Of a stretch of 64,000 nt of DNA, positions 45,205 to 53,920 are shown one piece after another. The stretch lies in NCBI RefSeq assembly GCF_900113245.1, contig NZ_FOOQ01000005.1:1-64000 (forward strand), read 5' to 3'. Positions within the stretch are counted from its first letter, which is position 1; every line of letters starts with the position of its first letter. The DNA comes from Halopelagius inordinatus. GTDB taxonomy: Archaea > Halobacteriota > Halobacteria > Halobacteriales > Haloferacaceae. A model generated the notes under the pieces. That model was not told the DNA's origin and made no database searches. It saw nothing but the letters and a program-made list of their open reading frames with translations. A program made the position numbers and the translations under genes.

Positions 45205-45885
45205 ATGCCTCGTCCGAACGAAGCGGAGACAACTATGGGCGTCGGCCGTTCCCCGCCGGAGTCTCCCTCGTCGGACCGAGTCGGTCTCGGGTCGGTCCGA
45301 ACGACTCTCGAACGCGTGGCGTCGGTCGGGTGGCTTCCCGCCGTCGTCACCGTCTGGTTCTTCGCCGTTCAACCGTCCATCGTTCGCTTCCGACTCTTCA
45401 CGCTGCAGTCGACGCTGCCTTCGTCTCCGGAAGAACTTCCCCTCCGCCTCGTCGGCGTCTTCGCGCACGTCCTCTTTCACGACCCGACTCAACGCCCGCC
45501 GGTACACCTGCTGAAGAACCTCGGTCTGTTCGCCGTCGCCTCAGTCGGGTTCTTGAACGTGGACGAACCCGCCGACGCGATTCGCGCGGTTTACGCCCGT
45601 CTGGTGGTTCTCACTCCCCTGGTCGCGGCGGCCGTGTTCGTCCTCGCCGGACAGACGAGGTTCGGATACGGTGCGTCGGCGGTCGGGTTCGCGTTGACCG
45701 GATACGTGGCGGGCGGAACCGTCTTCGGAGGTGTCCCTCACCGTCACCGGGGCCTCGCGCGCGCATTCGTGCTCTACGGGGTCGTCATCGTCGCCGGAGA
45801 TATCGCGACAGGCGGGTTGGCCACGTCGCTGCACACCAGCGGATTCGCGTTCGGGGCGTCGTACGCGTGGGTCTCCGAGTCGTAG
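45205..45885 (+). CDS. Rhomboid-like membrane protein
   Basis: A 226-residue protein with about six helices. The pattern resembles rhomboids: VHLLKN (H101, N105) in helix 2, GYGASA around S158 in helix 4 and SLHTSGFAFG with H210 in helix 6. The usual GxSG has become GASA, but both catalytic residues are present, so activity is possible. Helix 1 has an unusual N-terminal extension of about 40 residues. The substrate is unknown. Confidence 0.72.
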   Translation: MPRPNEAETTMGVGRSPPESPSSDRVGLGSVRTTLERVASVGWLPAVVTVWFFAVQPSIVRFRLFTLQSTLPSSPEELPLRLVGVFAHVLFHDPTQRPPVHLLKNLGLFAVASVGFLNVDEPADAIRAVYARLVVLTPLVAAAVFVLAGQTRFGYGASAVGFALTGYVAGGTVFGGVPHRHRGLARAFVLYGVVIVAGDIATGGLATSLHTSGFAFGASYAWVSES

Positions 45886-46006
45886 TCGGTCGCGATACCC
45901 GTTCGACGATATCGCACCACCGGCGGATGTATGGGAGGCGGCCGAACCGCTGAAGCGAAGGTCTATTCACCCATCGACTGCAGTTTCGGACTCTCAGTCG
46001 GTCGTC

Positions 46007-46972
46007 TCAGCCCGAGAGGTCGTCCAGCATAGTCGTAAGCGCTTCCTCCGCGTGCGACCGCATCGGTTCGACGAACATCCCGACGAACCCGTGTATCTGG
46101 TCGGGGAGGTGATGGTGTCGGACGGGGACTCCCGCCTCGGCGAGGCGACTCGCGTAGGCGACGCCCTCGTCTCGGAGGGGGTCGAACCCGCAGGTGAGCA
46201 CCGACGCGGGCGGCAGGTTCGAGAGGTCCCGTGCCCGCAACGGCGAGGCGTACGGGTGTTTCCCGTCGAGTTCGTCGTCGAGGTAGTGGCTCCAGAACCA
46301 CCGACTGTCCGCGCGTTCGAGGTAGTACCCCGTCGCGTTCTGTTCGTGCGACGCCGTGTCGAAGGCGTGTTCGGTCGCCGGATAGACGAGCAGTTGCCGT
46401 TCGAGAGAGGGGCCGTCGAAGTCGCGAAACGCGAGTGCGACGGCCGTCGCGAGGTTCCCGCCCGCGCTGTCACCGGCCACCGCCACCCTCTCTCCGTCGC
46501 CGCCGAGAACGGCGGCGTTCTCGACGACCCACCGCGTCGCGGTTCGGCAGTCCCGCAGTCCGGCGGGAAACGGATGCTCGGGCGCGTGGCGGTAGTTCAC
46601 CGAGACGACCACTCGCCCGGAGGCGGAAGCCACGTGGCGGCAGGCGGCGTCCATCTTGTCGAGTCCGCCGAACACCCACCCACCACCGTGGAAGTAGACG
46701 ACGACGCCCCGCCCCTCGTCGCCGGACGGCCGGTAGACTCGGAGCGGAATCGACCGCTCCGGTCCCGGAATCGAGAGGTCGAACACGTCCTCTACGTCCG
46801 GTCCCGCCGTCCGTTCGACGAGAAGCGAAGACTGCTCTCGCGCGGACTCGACGGAGAGGTTCGCCGTCGAGGGATGCCCCCGCGCCGCCACCTCGTCGAG
46901 AAATGCCCGCGCGTCGGGATGTAACTCGGTTCGTCCCGCTCTCTCGTCTACCGCGTTCGAATCGTCCGTCAT
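46007..46972 (-). CDS. Alpha/beta hydrolase, hormone-sensitive lipase (HSL) family
   Basis: A 321-residue esterase. Marks: oxyanion motif FHGGGW (about 92-97), nucleophile elbow GDSAGG (about 164-169), and acid and base residues in GFDPLRDEG (about 262) and DQIHGFVGMF (about 292). HSL-family enzymes hydrolyse short acyl esters. The frame continues to 47164 without a family, so the ATG at 46972 is chosen. It stands alone on the - strand. Confidence 0.88.
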   Translation of the reverse strand: MTDDSNAVDERAGRTELHPDARAFLDEVAARGHPSTANLSVESAREQSSLLVERTAGPDVEDVFDLSIPGPERSIPLRVYRPSGDEGRGVVVYFHGGGWVFGGLDKMDAACRHVASASGRVVVSVNYRHAPEHPFPAGLRDCRTATRWVVENAAVLGGDGERVAVAGDSAGGNLATAVALAFRDFDGPSLERQLLVYPATEHAFDTASHEQNATGYYLERADSRWFWSHYLDDELDGKHPYASPLRARDLSNLPPASVLTCGFDPLRDEGVAYASRLAEAGVPVRHHHLPDQIHGFVGMFVEPMRSHAEEALTTMLDDLSG

Positions 46973-47392
46973 GGTCGCTCCGAACTCTCGTCTCCGCGTG
47001 CGGTGCGTCCCTCGAACTCCGCCACGACTGTCGTTTGCATACGTGTCACGAACGTGTCTCGGTACCAAAGAACTAGGGCGGCCGTTACTCCGTCCGACTG
47101 ACGGATGCTCCGAGAGAGCGAACGGGCGCTTTACCTGTCCCCCGAGTACAGTTTTGCTATACAAACTATTTTTCTAACTTTCACAGTTTTCTTGTACAAT
47201 ACAGTTTTGCCATCAAAACTAGCAAAAATTCACCGGACGCCGGCGACGCTCTCGGCGTCGATGAAGCGAAAACGGCCGTCCGAACGCGTCTCGGACCCGA
47301 ACGGTTATGCGAGTCTCCACCGTGTCTCGGAGACGCATGACGAGATTCGACGACATATCGACCGACCGGAACCGGGGGACTCAGTAGTGCCG
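46973..47392. promoter_or_regulatory. Region upstream of the esterase and amidase genes
   Basis: About 420 nt. It has an AT-rich central part (47143-47232) containing a perfect inverted repeat AGTTTTG-CCAT-CAAAACT at 47203-47220 and an imperfect copy AGTTTTG-CTAT-ACAAACT at 47150-47167, plus an ACAGTTTTC copy at 47183. The rest has no gene. Alternative amidase starts at 47261 and 47105 are in frame but give poor N-termini. Confidence 0.5.
47203..47220. repeat. Inverted repeat AGTTTTG-CCAT-CAAAACT near the amidase gene
   Basis: A perfect 7-nt dyad with 4-nt spacer; the same heptamer occurs in the parA upstream region but in the opposite arm orientation. It lies about 175 nt before the chosen amidase start and is a candidate operator. 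Confidence 0.5.
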
Positions 47393-48943
47393 ATGCCTCT
47401 CTCGTCCGTCTCGGCGGAGTGGGTCGCCGAGGCGGGCGACGCGATGGGGTTCGACCTCTCGACGGCGGACGCAGAACGGTTCGCCCGCGGCGTGAACGAC
47501 GAGATAGGCGGGTACGCCGCACTCGACGAACTCGCACCGGCGGACGCCGCCGAGTCGATTGCCGTGCGCGACGTTCGCGCGCCCGAGGAGGACGAGGACC
47601 CGCACAACGCCTACATCACGGCGTTCGTCGCAGGCGGAGACGACGACGGCCCCCTCTCCGGCGTCGACGTCGCCGTGAAGGACAACATCGCCGTCGCGGG
47701 CGTCCCGATGACCTGCGGGTCGCGCGTCTTCGAGGGTGTCGTCCCCCGTCGGAACGCGAGTATCGTGGACCGACTGCTCTCTGCGGGCGCGCGACTCGTC
47801 GGCAAGACGAACATGGACGAACTCGCCTACGGGCCGACGAGCGAAACGAGCGGATTCGGGCCGGTGACGAACCCGGCGGACGACGCGCGAGTCGCCGGTG
47901 GGTCCTCGTCGGGAAGCGCCGCCGCCGTCGCCGAAGGCTCCGCCGACCTCGCTCTCGGAAGCGACACCGGCGGGTCGGTCCGAATCCCGGCGTCGTTCTG
48001 CGGCGTCGTCGGGTTCAAACCCTCGTGGGGCGCGGTCCCGCGCGACGGGTTCGTGGACCTCGCTTACACGCTCGACCACGTCGGACCGCTCGCACCGGAC
48101 GTGGAGACGGCCGCGCTCGGATTCGACGTAATCGGCGGCTACGACGCCCGCGACCCCTCCTCGGCGGCGGCGACGGAGATTCCGATCGGCGACTGCGCCG
48201 CGGGACTCGACGACGCGCCCGAAGTCTCGGACCTCTCTTTTGGGGTCCCGGAGGAACTCCTCTCGTCTCACGTCTCAGACGAGGTGCGCGAACGCTTCGA
48301 GAGCGCGATAGCGACGCTCGAATCCGCGGGCGCGACGGTGGAGTCCGTCCGACTCCCGACCGTCGAAGACGCCGTCTACGTCTGGAACGCTATCACGAAC
48401 GTCGAGTTCGCCGCCGCACTCCGGCGCAACGGCCTCCCGATAGAGCGACCCGGCCCGTTCGACACCTCCCGGTACGACGCCGCGAGTGCACGGCAGTCCG
48501 CCGCGGGCGTCGGCTTCGGCGACGTGGTCCGCGAACGCGCCCTCGTCGGCGCGGCCCTCCTCGATAGGTACGACGGCCGCCACTACACCCGCGCGCGGAA
48601 CGTCTGTGCGACGCTGAAAGCGGAGTTCGAGGACGCCCTCGACGGCCGCGACGCACTCGTCTGTCCGACGATGCCCGTCGTCGCGCCCGAGGTTGGCGCG
48701 TGGCAACCGCACAGTTACGACGCGGACGACCAAGACGCTCTGAACGTTCCGCTCGCGTACAACACGCGTCCGATGGACCTCGCGGGCGTCCCCGCGGTGA
48801 CCGTTCCCGACGAGAGCGACGCCGGCGGGGACGACGCCGACGCCCTTCCGGTCGGCGTCCAGTTCGTCGGCGGGATGCACGAGGACGCACATCTCCTCCG
48901 CGTCGCGCGGGCCTTCGAACGCGCGCGGGACGGAGACGAGTAG
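47393..48943 (+). CDS. Amidase signature family enzyme
   Basis: A 516-residue amidase with the Ser-Ser-Lys triad: Lys in DVAVKDNIAVAG (about 93-104), cis-Ser in GGSSSGSAAAVAEGSADLALG (about 167-187), nucleophile Ser in GSDTGGSVRIPASFCG (about 188-203). It hydrolyses small amides (AtzF/GatA relatives). The ATG at 47393 is chosen; earlier in-frame starts add about 44 or 96 unlike residues. Together with the M20 hydrolases it adds amide or ureide hydrolysis capacity. Confidence 0.9.
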   Translation: MPLSSVSAEWVAEAGDAMGFDLSTADAERFARGVNDEIGGYAALDELAPADAAESIAVRDVRAPEEDEDPHNAYITAFVAGGDDDGPLSGVDVAVKDNIAVAGVPMTCGSRVFEGVVPRRNASIVDRLLSAGARLVGKTNMDELAYGPTSETSGFGPVTNPADDARVAGGSSSGSAAAVAEGSADLALGSDTGGSVRIPASFCGVVGFKPSWGAVPRDGFVDLAYTLDHVGPLAPDVETAALGFDVIGGYDARDPSSAAATEIPIGDCAAGLDDAPEVSDLSFGVPEELLSSHVSDEVRERFESAIATLESAGATVESVRLPTVEDAVYVWNAITNVEFAAALRRNGLPIERPGPFDTSRYDAASARQSAAGVGFGDVVRERALVGAALLDRYDGRHYTRARNVCATLKAEFEDALDGRDALVCPTMPVVAPEVGAWQPHSYDADDQDALNVPLAYNTRPMDLAGVPAVTVPDESDAGGDDADALPVGVQFVGGMHEDAHLLRVARAFERARDGDE

Positions 48944-48952
48944 CGCCGTCCG

Positions 48953-50272
48953 TCACTCCTCGATTTCGGTCGTCAACCGGCCGTCGTCGTCGAAGGTCAA
49001 TCGCCTGCGTTCGCCGATTTCCACGTCGTCTCTCCCCTCCAACTGGTCGAGGACGGGTTCGGACGCGAGCATCGTCCCGGGTTCGAGGGTGTTCGTGATG
49101 CGACCGATGCGCATCTGAGAGAGGTCGGGAACGCCGGTCATCGACGCGGCGAGGACGAACGCTGTCGCGTCGCAGGGGACGACGAACGGCACTTTCGAGC
49201 GCTCGGGTTCGCCACTCGTCGTGATGTTCACGTACATGTCTTCGAAGTCGACCGACTCCAGCAGGTCCCTGCTCATGAAATCCGCGAGACCGATGCCGAT
49301 TGCGTTGCCGTGGGACTCCTCGGTGAGAGACCGGACGTAGACGCGCGTTATCTCCGGCGTGTCCACGTCCGGTTGGTTGTGAAAGCGGACTCGGCCGACG
49401 ACGTTCGTGTCCATCCCGGTTCCGCTGACGTTCTTCCCGAGTTCGTCCACCATCAGGAAGTCCAACTGCTCGACGGGCAGGGAGGGAAACAGCTCCGCCG
49501 ACCGTTCGAGGAGTTCCTCCTCGCGTTCTCGGAGGGTATCGACCGCAAGCCCCTCTATGTGTGCGGCGCGTTCTCTGTCGTTCTCCACGACTGCGATGCC
49601 GCCGACCACGTCCGTGGCTTCGAGGAGCAGTTCGGCCCGTTCGGGGACGACGTCGTCGAACCCCCGCGCGATGGCGGCGTTGTGCATGTTCTCCGCGCCG
49701 CGGTGCTTGCCGAGTCCGACGACGGCCATCTTACAGAGCCCCGACTCTATCGGGCCGCGGTAGTCGGTGTGGAGTTTCACGCGGTTCGCCAACAGGATGG
49801 CGTCGGCGTCGAGTGCGTCCTCAGCGGCGTACACCGGTTCGCCGTTCGGGTCCTCCGCGACTTTCTCGACGGCCATCGAGGAGCGAATCTCACACCCCAT
49901 CGACGCCTCGGTGACGCCGAGAGACGCGAGCGTCTCGACTTGCCCCTCGGCCGTCGCGCCGCCGTGACTCCCCATCGCGGGCATGACGAACGGTTCGAAC
50001 CCCCTCTCTTGCAGTTCCTCGACTGCCGCCGCGAGGACGGCGGGCATGTCGTGTATGCCTCTGCTCCCGGCGGTTATCGCGACTTCGGCCCCCCGCGGCA
50101 GGTCGTCGAACGCGGGGATGTCGCCGACCGCTTCGACGGTCGCCGCCCGGACGTCGTCCACCTCGGGCGGGTCGGTGACCGTCCGAACCGTCGCGAACGT
50201 GGGGAGGTCCTCGATCGACGCGTCGTTGACCGCTTCCAGCCGTTCTCGGCCGGGGAACTCGAGTTCGACCAT
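48953..50272 (-). CDS. Lactate-racemase-domain protein (LarA-like, DUF2088)
   Basis: A 439-residue protein of the LarA N-terminal domain family, which uses a nickel-pincer cofactor in racemases and epimerases. Conserved segments: SRGIHDM, MPAMGSHGGATAEGQVETLASLGVTE (about 95-120) and ILLANRVKLHTDYRGPIESGLCKMAVVGLGKHRGAENMHN (about 158-196), where LarA has its His and Lys residues. The substrate is not known; hydroxyacid racemisation fits a region with sugar-acid enzymes. Cofactor genes are not in the window. Confidence 0.85.
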   Translation of the reverse strand: MVELEFPGRERLEAVNDASIEDLPTFATVRTVTDPPEVDDVRAATVEAVGDIPAFDDLPRGAEVAITAGSRGIHDMPAVLAAAVEELQERGFEPFVMPAMGSHGGATAEGQVETLASLGVTEASMGCEIRSSMAVEKVAEDPNGEPVYAAEDALDADAILLANRVKLHTDYRGPIESGLCKMAVVGLGKHRGAENMHNAAIARGFDDVVPERAELLLEATDVVGGIAVVENDRERAAHIEGLAVDTLREREEELLERSAELFPSLPVEQLDFLMVDELGKNVSGTGMDTNVVGRVRFHNQPDVDTPEITRVYVRSLTEESHGNAIGIGLADFMSRDLLESVDFEDMYVNITTSGEPERSKVPFVVPCDATAFVLAASMTGVPDLSQMRIGRITNTLEPGTMLASEPVLDQLEGRDDVEIGERRRLTFDDDGRLTTEIEE

Positions 50273-50334
50273 GGTTTCCTTCGAGTTTCACCTCCCCGCT
50301 AATGAACGCTCGCACTCCCTCGGTCGTCGCCCTC

Positions 50335-50763
50335 TCATTCGTCCATCACGGCGACGACCGGAACGTCCGAACTCAAGAGCACGGACTGGGTGGTGCTTCC
50401 GAACAAGGCTTTCCCGACCGGCGTCCGCTTGCGCCCGCCGATGACGAGATACTTCGCGTCCACCCGCTCGGACTCGCTCAACAACTCCTCGACCACGTCA
50501 CCGACGCGTCCGCGAGTGACCACCGGTCCCGGTCTGTCGGTGGAGGCTTTGACGACCGTTCGCGCCGTCGCCTCGGCGTCGTTCTGTCCGTCTTCGACGG
50601 TGTACCGTTCGCCCTTCGTGACTTCGTCTCGCTTCTCGAACTCCTCTTGCGGGAGGACGTGAATCACGATGAGTTCGTCGTCGTACGCCTCCGCGAGGTC
50701 CTCTCCGACGGTGATCGTTCGGTCGGGCTGTTTGTCGCCTTCGACTGCTGCCAGTATCGCCAT
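50335..50763 (-). CDS. Universal stress protein (UspA family)
   Basis: A 142-residue UspA-type protein: [20 protein letters not shown] at the start, [39 protein letters not shown] at the end with the ATP-binding G-x9-GS loop. An ATG at 50775 is also in frame, but a TATA-like AGTTTATGG about 27 nt upstream (near 50786-50794 on this strand) favours 50763. Confidence 0.9.
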   Translation of the reverse strand: MAILAAVEGDKQPDRTITVGEDLAEAYDDELIVIHVLPQEEFEKRDEVTKGERYTVEDGQNDAEATARTVVKASTDRPGPVVTRGRVGDVVEELLSESERVDAKYLVIGGRKRTPVGKALFGSTTQSVLLSSDVPVVAVMDE

Positions 50764-50854
50764 CCCGTGATACATACTCTCACGCTCCCATAAACTTTGG
50801 CGACGGACTGCCGCCGTGACAAGCTATAACTTCCGCCGCGGGGAGTGACTCACC

Positions 50855-51760
50855 ATGACCGAAGACGTCGCGCGACGGTTCGAAGGCGCACACTGCCCGC
50901 TCGTCACCCCGTTCGAGGACGGAGACGTAGACCACGAGGCTCTCGGGACACTCGTCGAACACGTCCTCGAAGGCGGCGTGACCGGCCTCGTCCCCTGCGG
51001 AACGACGGGCGAGTTCGCGAGTCTCGACGCCGCCGAGTACCGGGCGGTGCTTGAGACGACCGTCGAACGCGCCGACGGCGCGCCCGTGATGGCGGGCACC
51101 GCGGGGACGAGCGTCGCCGAAACGCGAGAGCGAATCGAGACGGCCGACGAGGCGGGCGCGGACGCCGCTCTCATCACGCTTCCGTACTTCCACGGGTCGA
51201 ACGACCCGGCGGGCGACGTAGCGTTCGTGCGACGCGTCGCCGACGACGCCGCGCTTCCGCTCTATCTCTACAACATCCCCTCCTGCGTCGGACGGTCGAT
51301 CGACGCCGACTCCGTCGTCGAACTCGCCGGACACGACCGAATCCTCGGCCTGAAAGATTCCAGCGGCGACTTCAACTACTTCTCGGAACTCCTGCGCCGA
51401 ACGCCCGCGAAGTTCCAACTGTTCGAGGGGTTCGACAGCCACCTCGTGCCCGGACTGCTGTTCGGGTCCGACGGCGGCGTCAACGCCCTCTCGAACGTGA
51501 TACCGGAGGCGTTCGCGGCGGCGACGCACGCCGCGGAGAACGGCGACCCGGCCGAAGCCCGACGAATCCACGAGGAACACGTCGCGCCCCTGTTCCAGCA
51601 GTGCGTCGCACACGGGTTCGCTCCGGCGACGAAGGCCGGACTCCGCGCGCGCGGCGTCTTCGACAGCGACGAGGTTCGCCCGCCGTTGGTCGAACTCGAC
51701 GACGACGCCCGCGACGAGATAACGTCGCTCGTCGCGGATATCGTCGCCGTCTACGAGTAG
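50855..51760 (+). CDS. Dihydrodipicolinate synthase/N-acetylneuraminate lyase family protein
   Basis: A 301-residue TIM-barrel class I aldolase. The Schiff-base lysine is in LGLKDSSGDF (about 168), the tyrosine in YLYNIPSC (about 138), and CGTTGEFASL (about 48-57) binds the ketoacid. Members include 2-keto-3-deoxygluconate aldolase as well as DapA; with sugar-acid dehydratases nearby a KDG-type or related 2-keto-3-deoxyacid aldolase is more likely than lysine biosynthesis. Confidence 0.88.
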   Translation: MTEDVARRFEGAHCPLVTPFEDGDVDHEALGTLVEHVLEGGVTGLVPCGTTGEFASLDAAEYRAVLETTVERADGAPVMAGTAGTSVAETRERIETADEAGADAALITLPYFHGSNDPAGDVAFVRRVADDAALPLYLYNIPSCVGRSIDADSVVELAGHDRILGLKDSSGDFNYFSELLRRTPAKFQLFEGFDSHLVPGLLFGSDGGVNALSNVIPEAFAAATHAAENGDPAEARRIHEEHVAPLFQQCVAHGFAPATKAGLRARGVFDSDEVRPPLVELDDDARDEITSLVADIVAVYE

Positions 51761-51818
51761 CGACCGCCGTTCTCCAGTCGCCGCACTTCGCCGCAGACAG
51801 CCGCTCTCTCCCGGACGT

Positions 51819-52991
51819 TCACTCGTAAACGTGGACACTCCCCGTGTTGTTCTCCTCGATGTACTCCCAATCGTAGTCGACGCCGAGTCCGGGGCCGTCG
51901 GGCACCGGCACCGTCCCCTCGTCGTCGACGGCGTCGATGTAGTCCGAGTATCCTCCCTCGTACACCGGGGCGATGGGGTTCGGGAGTTCCGGGTGGACTA
52001 AGGCGAGTTCGTAGTAGTTGGCGTTGCGCGTCGCCGCCATGCAGTGACGCTGTGCAGGGCCGGGAGCGTGGTACTCCACGTCGAGGCCGAACCCCTCGCT
52101 GACGCGGGCTATCTTCATCGCACCCGTAATCCCGCCGTCGTACTCGGGGTCCGCGCGGACGAAGTCCGTCGCGCCGTTCGCGACGAAGTCCGTGTGCGGT
52201 TCGAGTCCGCGGACGTGTTCGGTCTGCAGGATGGGCGTGTCGAGCATCTCGCGGAGTTTCTTGTGGGAGTGTTGGGAGATGCCGCCGTCGCGGTACGGGT
52301 CCTCGTACCAGAAGAATTCCTCTTCGTCGCAGGCGCGGCCCACCTTCAACGCGTCCGCGAACGTCTCGTACTGGCACGCGGGGTCGAGCATCAGGTCCAT
52401 CTCGTCGCCGACGCGTTCGCCGAGAGCGTGGACCGTCTCTATCTCTCGGTCTATATCGCGCCACTCGTCTGCGCCCCAGACGTGCATCTTGAACCCGCCG
52501 TAACCCATCTCCAGACACTCCTCCGCGAAGTCGGCGTACGCCTCCGGCGAGTCTAATCCGCCGTTCTCGTCGGCTTCGTACGTGGACGCGTACGCGGGGA
52601 GTCGCTTCCGATAGGTTCCGAGAAGTTCGTGGATGGGAGCGTCGTAGTACTTCCCGGCGAAGTCCCACAGGGCGATGTCCATCGGTCCCATCCCCATCCG
52701 GTCGTACTTTCTGAGCGCCCGCTTCAGTTCGCTCCAGTGTCGCTCCCGTTCGAGGGGGTTCTTCCCGACGAGGTAGTCCGCGACGACGTTGAACTGCGCC
52801 GCACCCGGCGAGTTCCCGCCGACGTACTCGCCGGTGATGCCCTCGTCCGTGTGTATCTTCAGCGCGAACTGCTTTCGCTCCGTCGTCGTCCCCGGTTCGT
52901 AGACGAGGCTGAACCCGTCCGGATTGTGTCCCGTGTCTTCCAACGGAAACGAGAACTCGGTGCTCTCTATCCGCGTGATGGTCGGTGCCAT
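51819..52991 (-). CDS. Enolase-superfamily dehydratase (mandelate racemase/MLE family)
   Basis: A 390-residue sugar-acid dehydratase/racemase. Catalytic KxH-like GGFKMHVWG (about 166-174), metal ligands D in MDLMLDPACQ (about 196), E in FFWYEDPYRDGG (about 222) and E in ILQTEHVRGL (about 248). The usual C-terminal His is in EYHAPGP (about 300). Which sugar acid is used cannot be told. The ATG at 52991 is preferred over the open frame to 53216. Confidence 0.88.
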   Translation of the reverse strand: MAPTITRIESTEFSFPLEDTGHNPDGFSLVYEPGTTTERKQFALKIHTDEGITGEYVGGNSPGAAQFNVVADYLVGKNPLERERHWSELKRALRKYDRMGMGPMDIALWDFAGKYYDAPIHELLGTYRKRLPAYASTYEADENGGLDSPEAYADFAEECLEMGYGGFKMHVWGADEWRDIDREIETVHALGERVGDEMDLMLDPACQYETFADALKVGRACDEEEFFWYEDPYRDGGISQHSHKKLREMLDTPILQTEHVRGLEPHTDFVANGATDFVRADPEYDGGITGAMKIARVSEGFGLDVEYHAPGPAQRHCMAATRNANYYELALVHPELPNPIAPVYEGGYSDYIDAVDDEGTVPVPDGPGLGVDYDWEYIEENNTGSVHVYE

Positions 52992-53049
52992 GACAGCTAC
53001 TGTCGGCTCGGAATCATAAACGTGTGGGTTTATCCCACTCTCGCGGCTC

Positions 53050-53823
53050 TCAGAGGTGGTCTCTGGAGTGGTCGAGTGCGTCCGCCGCCCCCTCCGCGAG
53101 ATGCATCGCGTCCACGCCCGCGACGATGTAGTCGACGCCCCAGTCGAGGCGCGCCTCTCGTTGCGCCGCGCTGGTCGCGAGCGTTCCGATACCGATACCG
53201 GCGTCGTGGGCCGCATCGACGGCGCGGGTCACGTTTTCGAGGAAGTCCTCGTCGTCCCAGTCGCCGAAGCGGTCCATCGACAGAGAGAGGTCCACCGGGC
53301 CGACGAACAGGCCGTCGATGCCGTCCACCGCCGCGATATCCTCGGCGTTCTCGACGGCGCGTTCGGACTCCAACTGGACGAACCGAGCGAGTGAGTCCTC
53401 GGCCGTCTCGACGTGGTCCGACAGCGACCGGCCGTACTCGGACGCTCGGGCGAGGCCGAGTCCCCGCCGTCCCTCCGGCGGGTACCGACTCGCCTCGACG
53501 ATATCCTCGGCCTGTTCTACCGTCTCCACCATCGGGACCAGAATCGCCGTCGGCCCCAAATCGAGCGTCCGTTTCAGCGTCGTCGGGTCGTCGTCGGCGA
53601 CGCGGACCAGAGACTCCGACTCTCCGGGGGCGGCGTCAACCGCCCGCAGCATGTCTCCCATCGTCCCGTACGACACCGGAGTGTGCTCTTGGTCGAACGC
53701 GACGAAGTCGTACCCGATTCCGGCGAGCAGTTCCGCCGTGGACGCGTCCGGGATGGTGGCCCACGTCCCCACCAATGGGTCCGTCGCCTCGGCGATGCGC
53801 GTCAGTCCGACGTTCTCGGTCAT
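53050..53823 (-). CDS. HpcH/HpaI family aldolase
   Basis: A 257-residue class II metal-dependent aldolase. Marks: WATIPDASTAELLAGIGYDFVAFDQEHTPV (about 20-49), LVPMVETVEQAEDIVEASRYPPEGRRGLG (about 95-123), and LESERAVENAEDIAAVDGIDGLFVGPVDLSLSMD (about 151-184). Such enzymes cleave 2-keto-3-deoxy sugar acids or 4-hydroxy-2-oxo acids to pyruvate plus an aldehyde. It lies between two enolase-superfamily genes, so it probably acts after them. Confidence 0.9.
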   Translation of the reverse strand: MTENVGLTRIAEATDPLVGTWATIPDASTAELLAGIGYDFVAFDQEHTPVSYGTMGDMLRAVDAAPGESESLVRVADDDPTTLKRTLDLGPTAILVPMVETVEQAEDIVEASRYPPEGRRGLGLARASEYGRSLSDHVETAEDSLARFVQLESERAVENAEDIAAVDGIDGLFVGPVDLSLSMDRFGDWDDEDFLENVTRAVDAAHDAGIGIGTLATSAAQREARLDWGVDYIVAGVDAMHLAEGAADALDHSRDHL

Positions 53824-53920
53824 GGTCGCCCCCTCGTCGCCGGGGAACCTATAGCTTCGACTTCGGGCCGACGTTGCCGGCTGATTCTCGGCGGGCGGCA
53901 GTCCCGCCGCGTTGCCGCCG

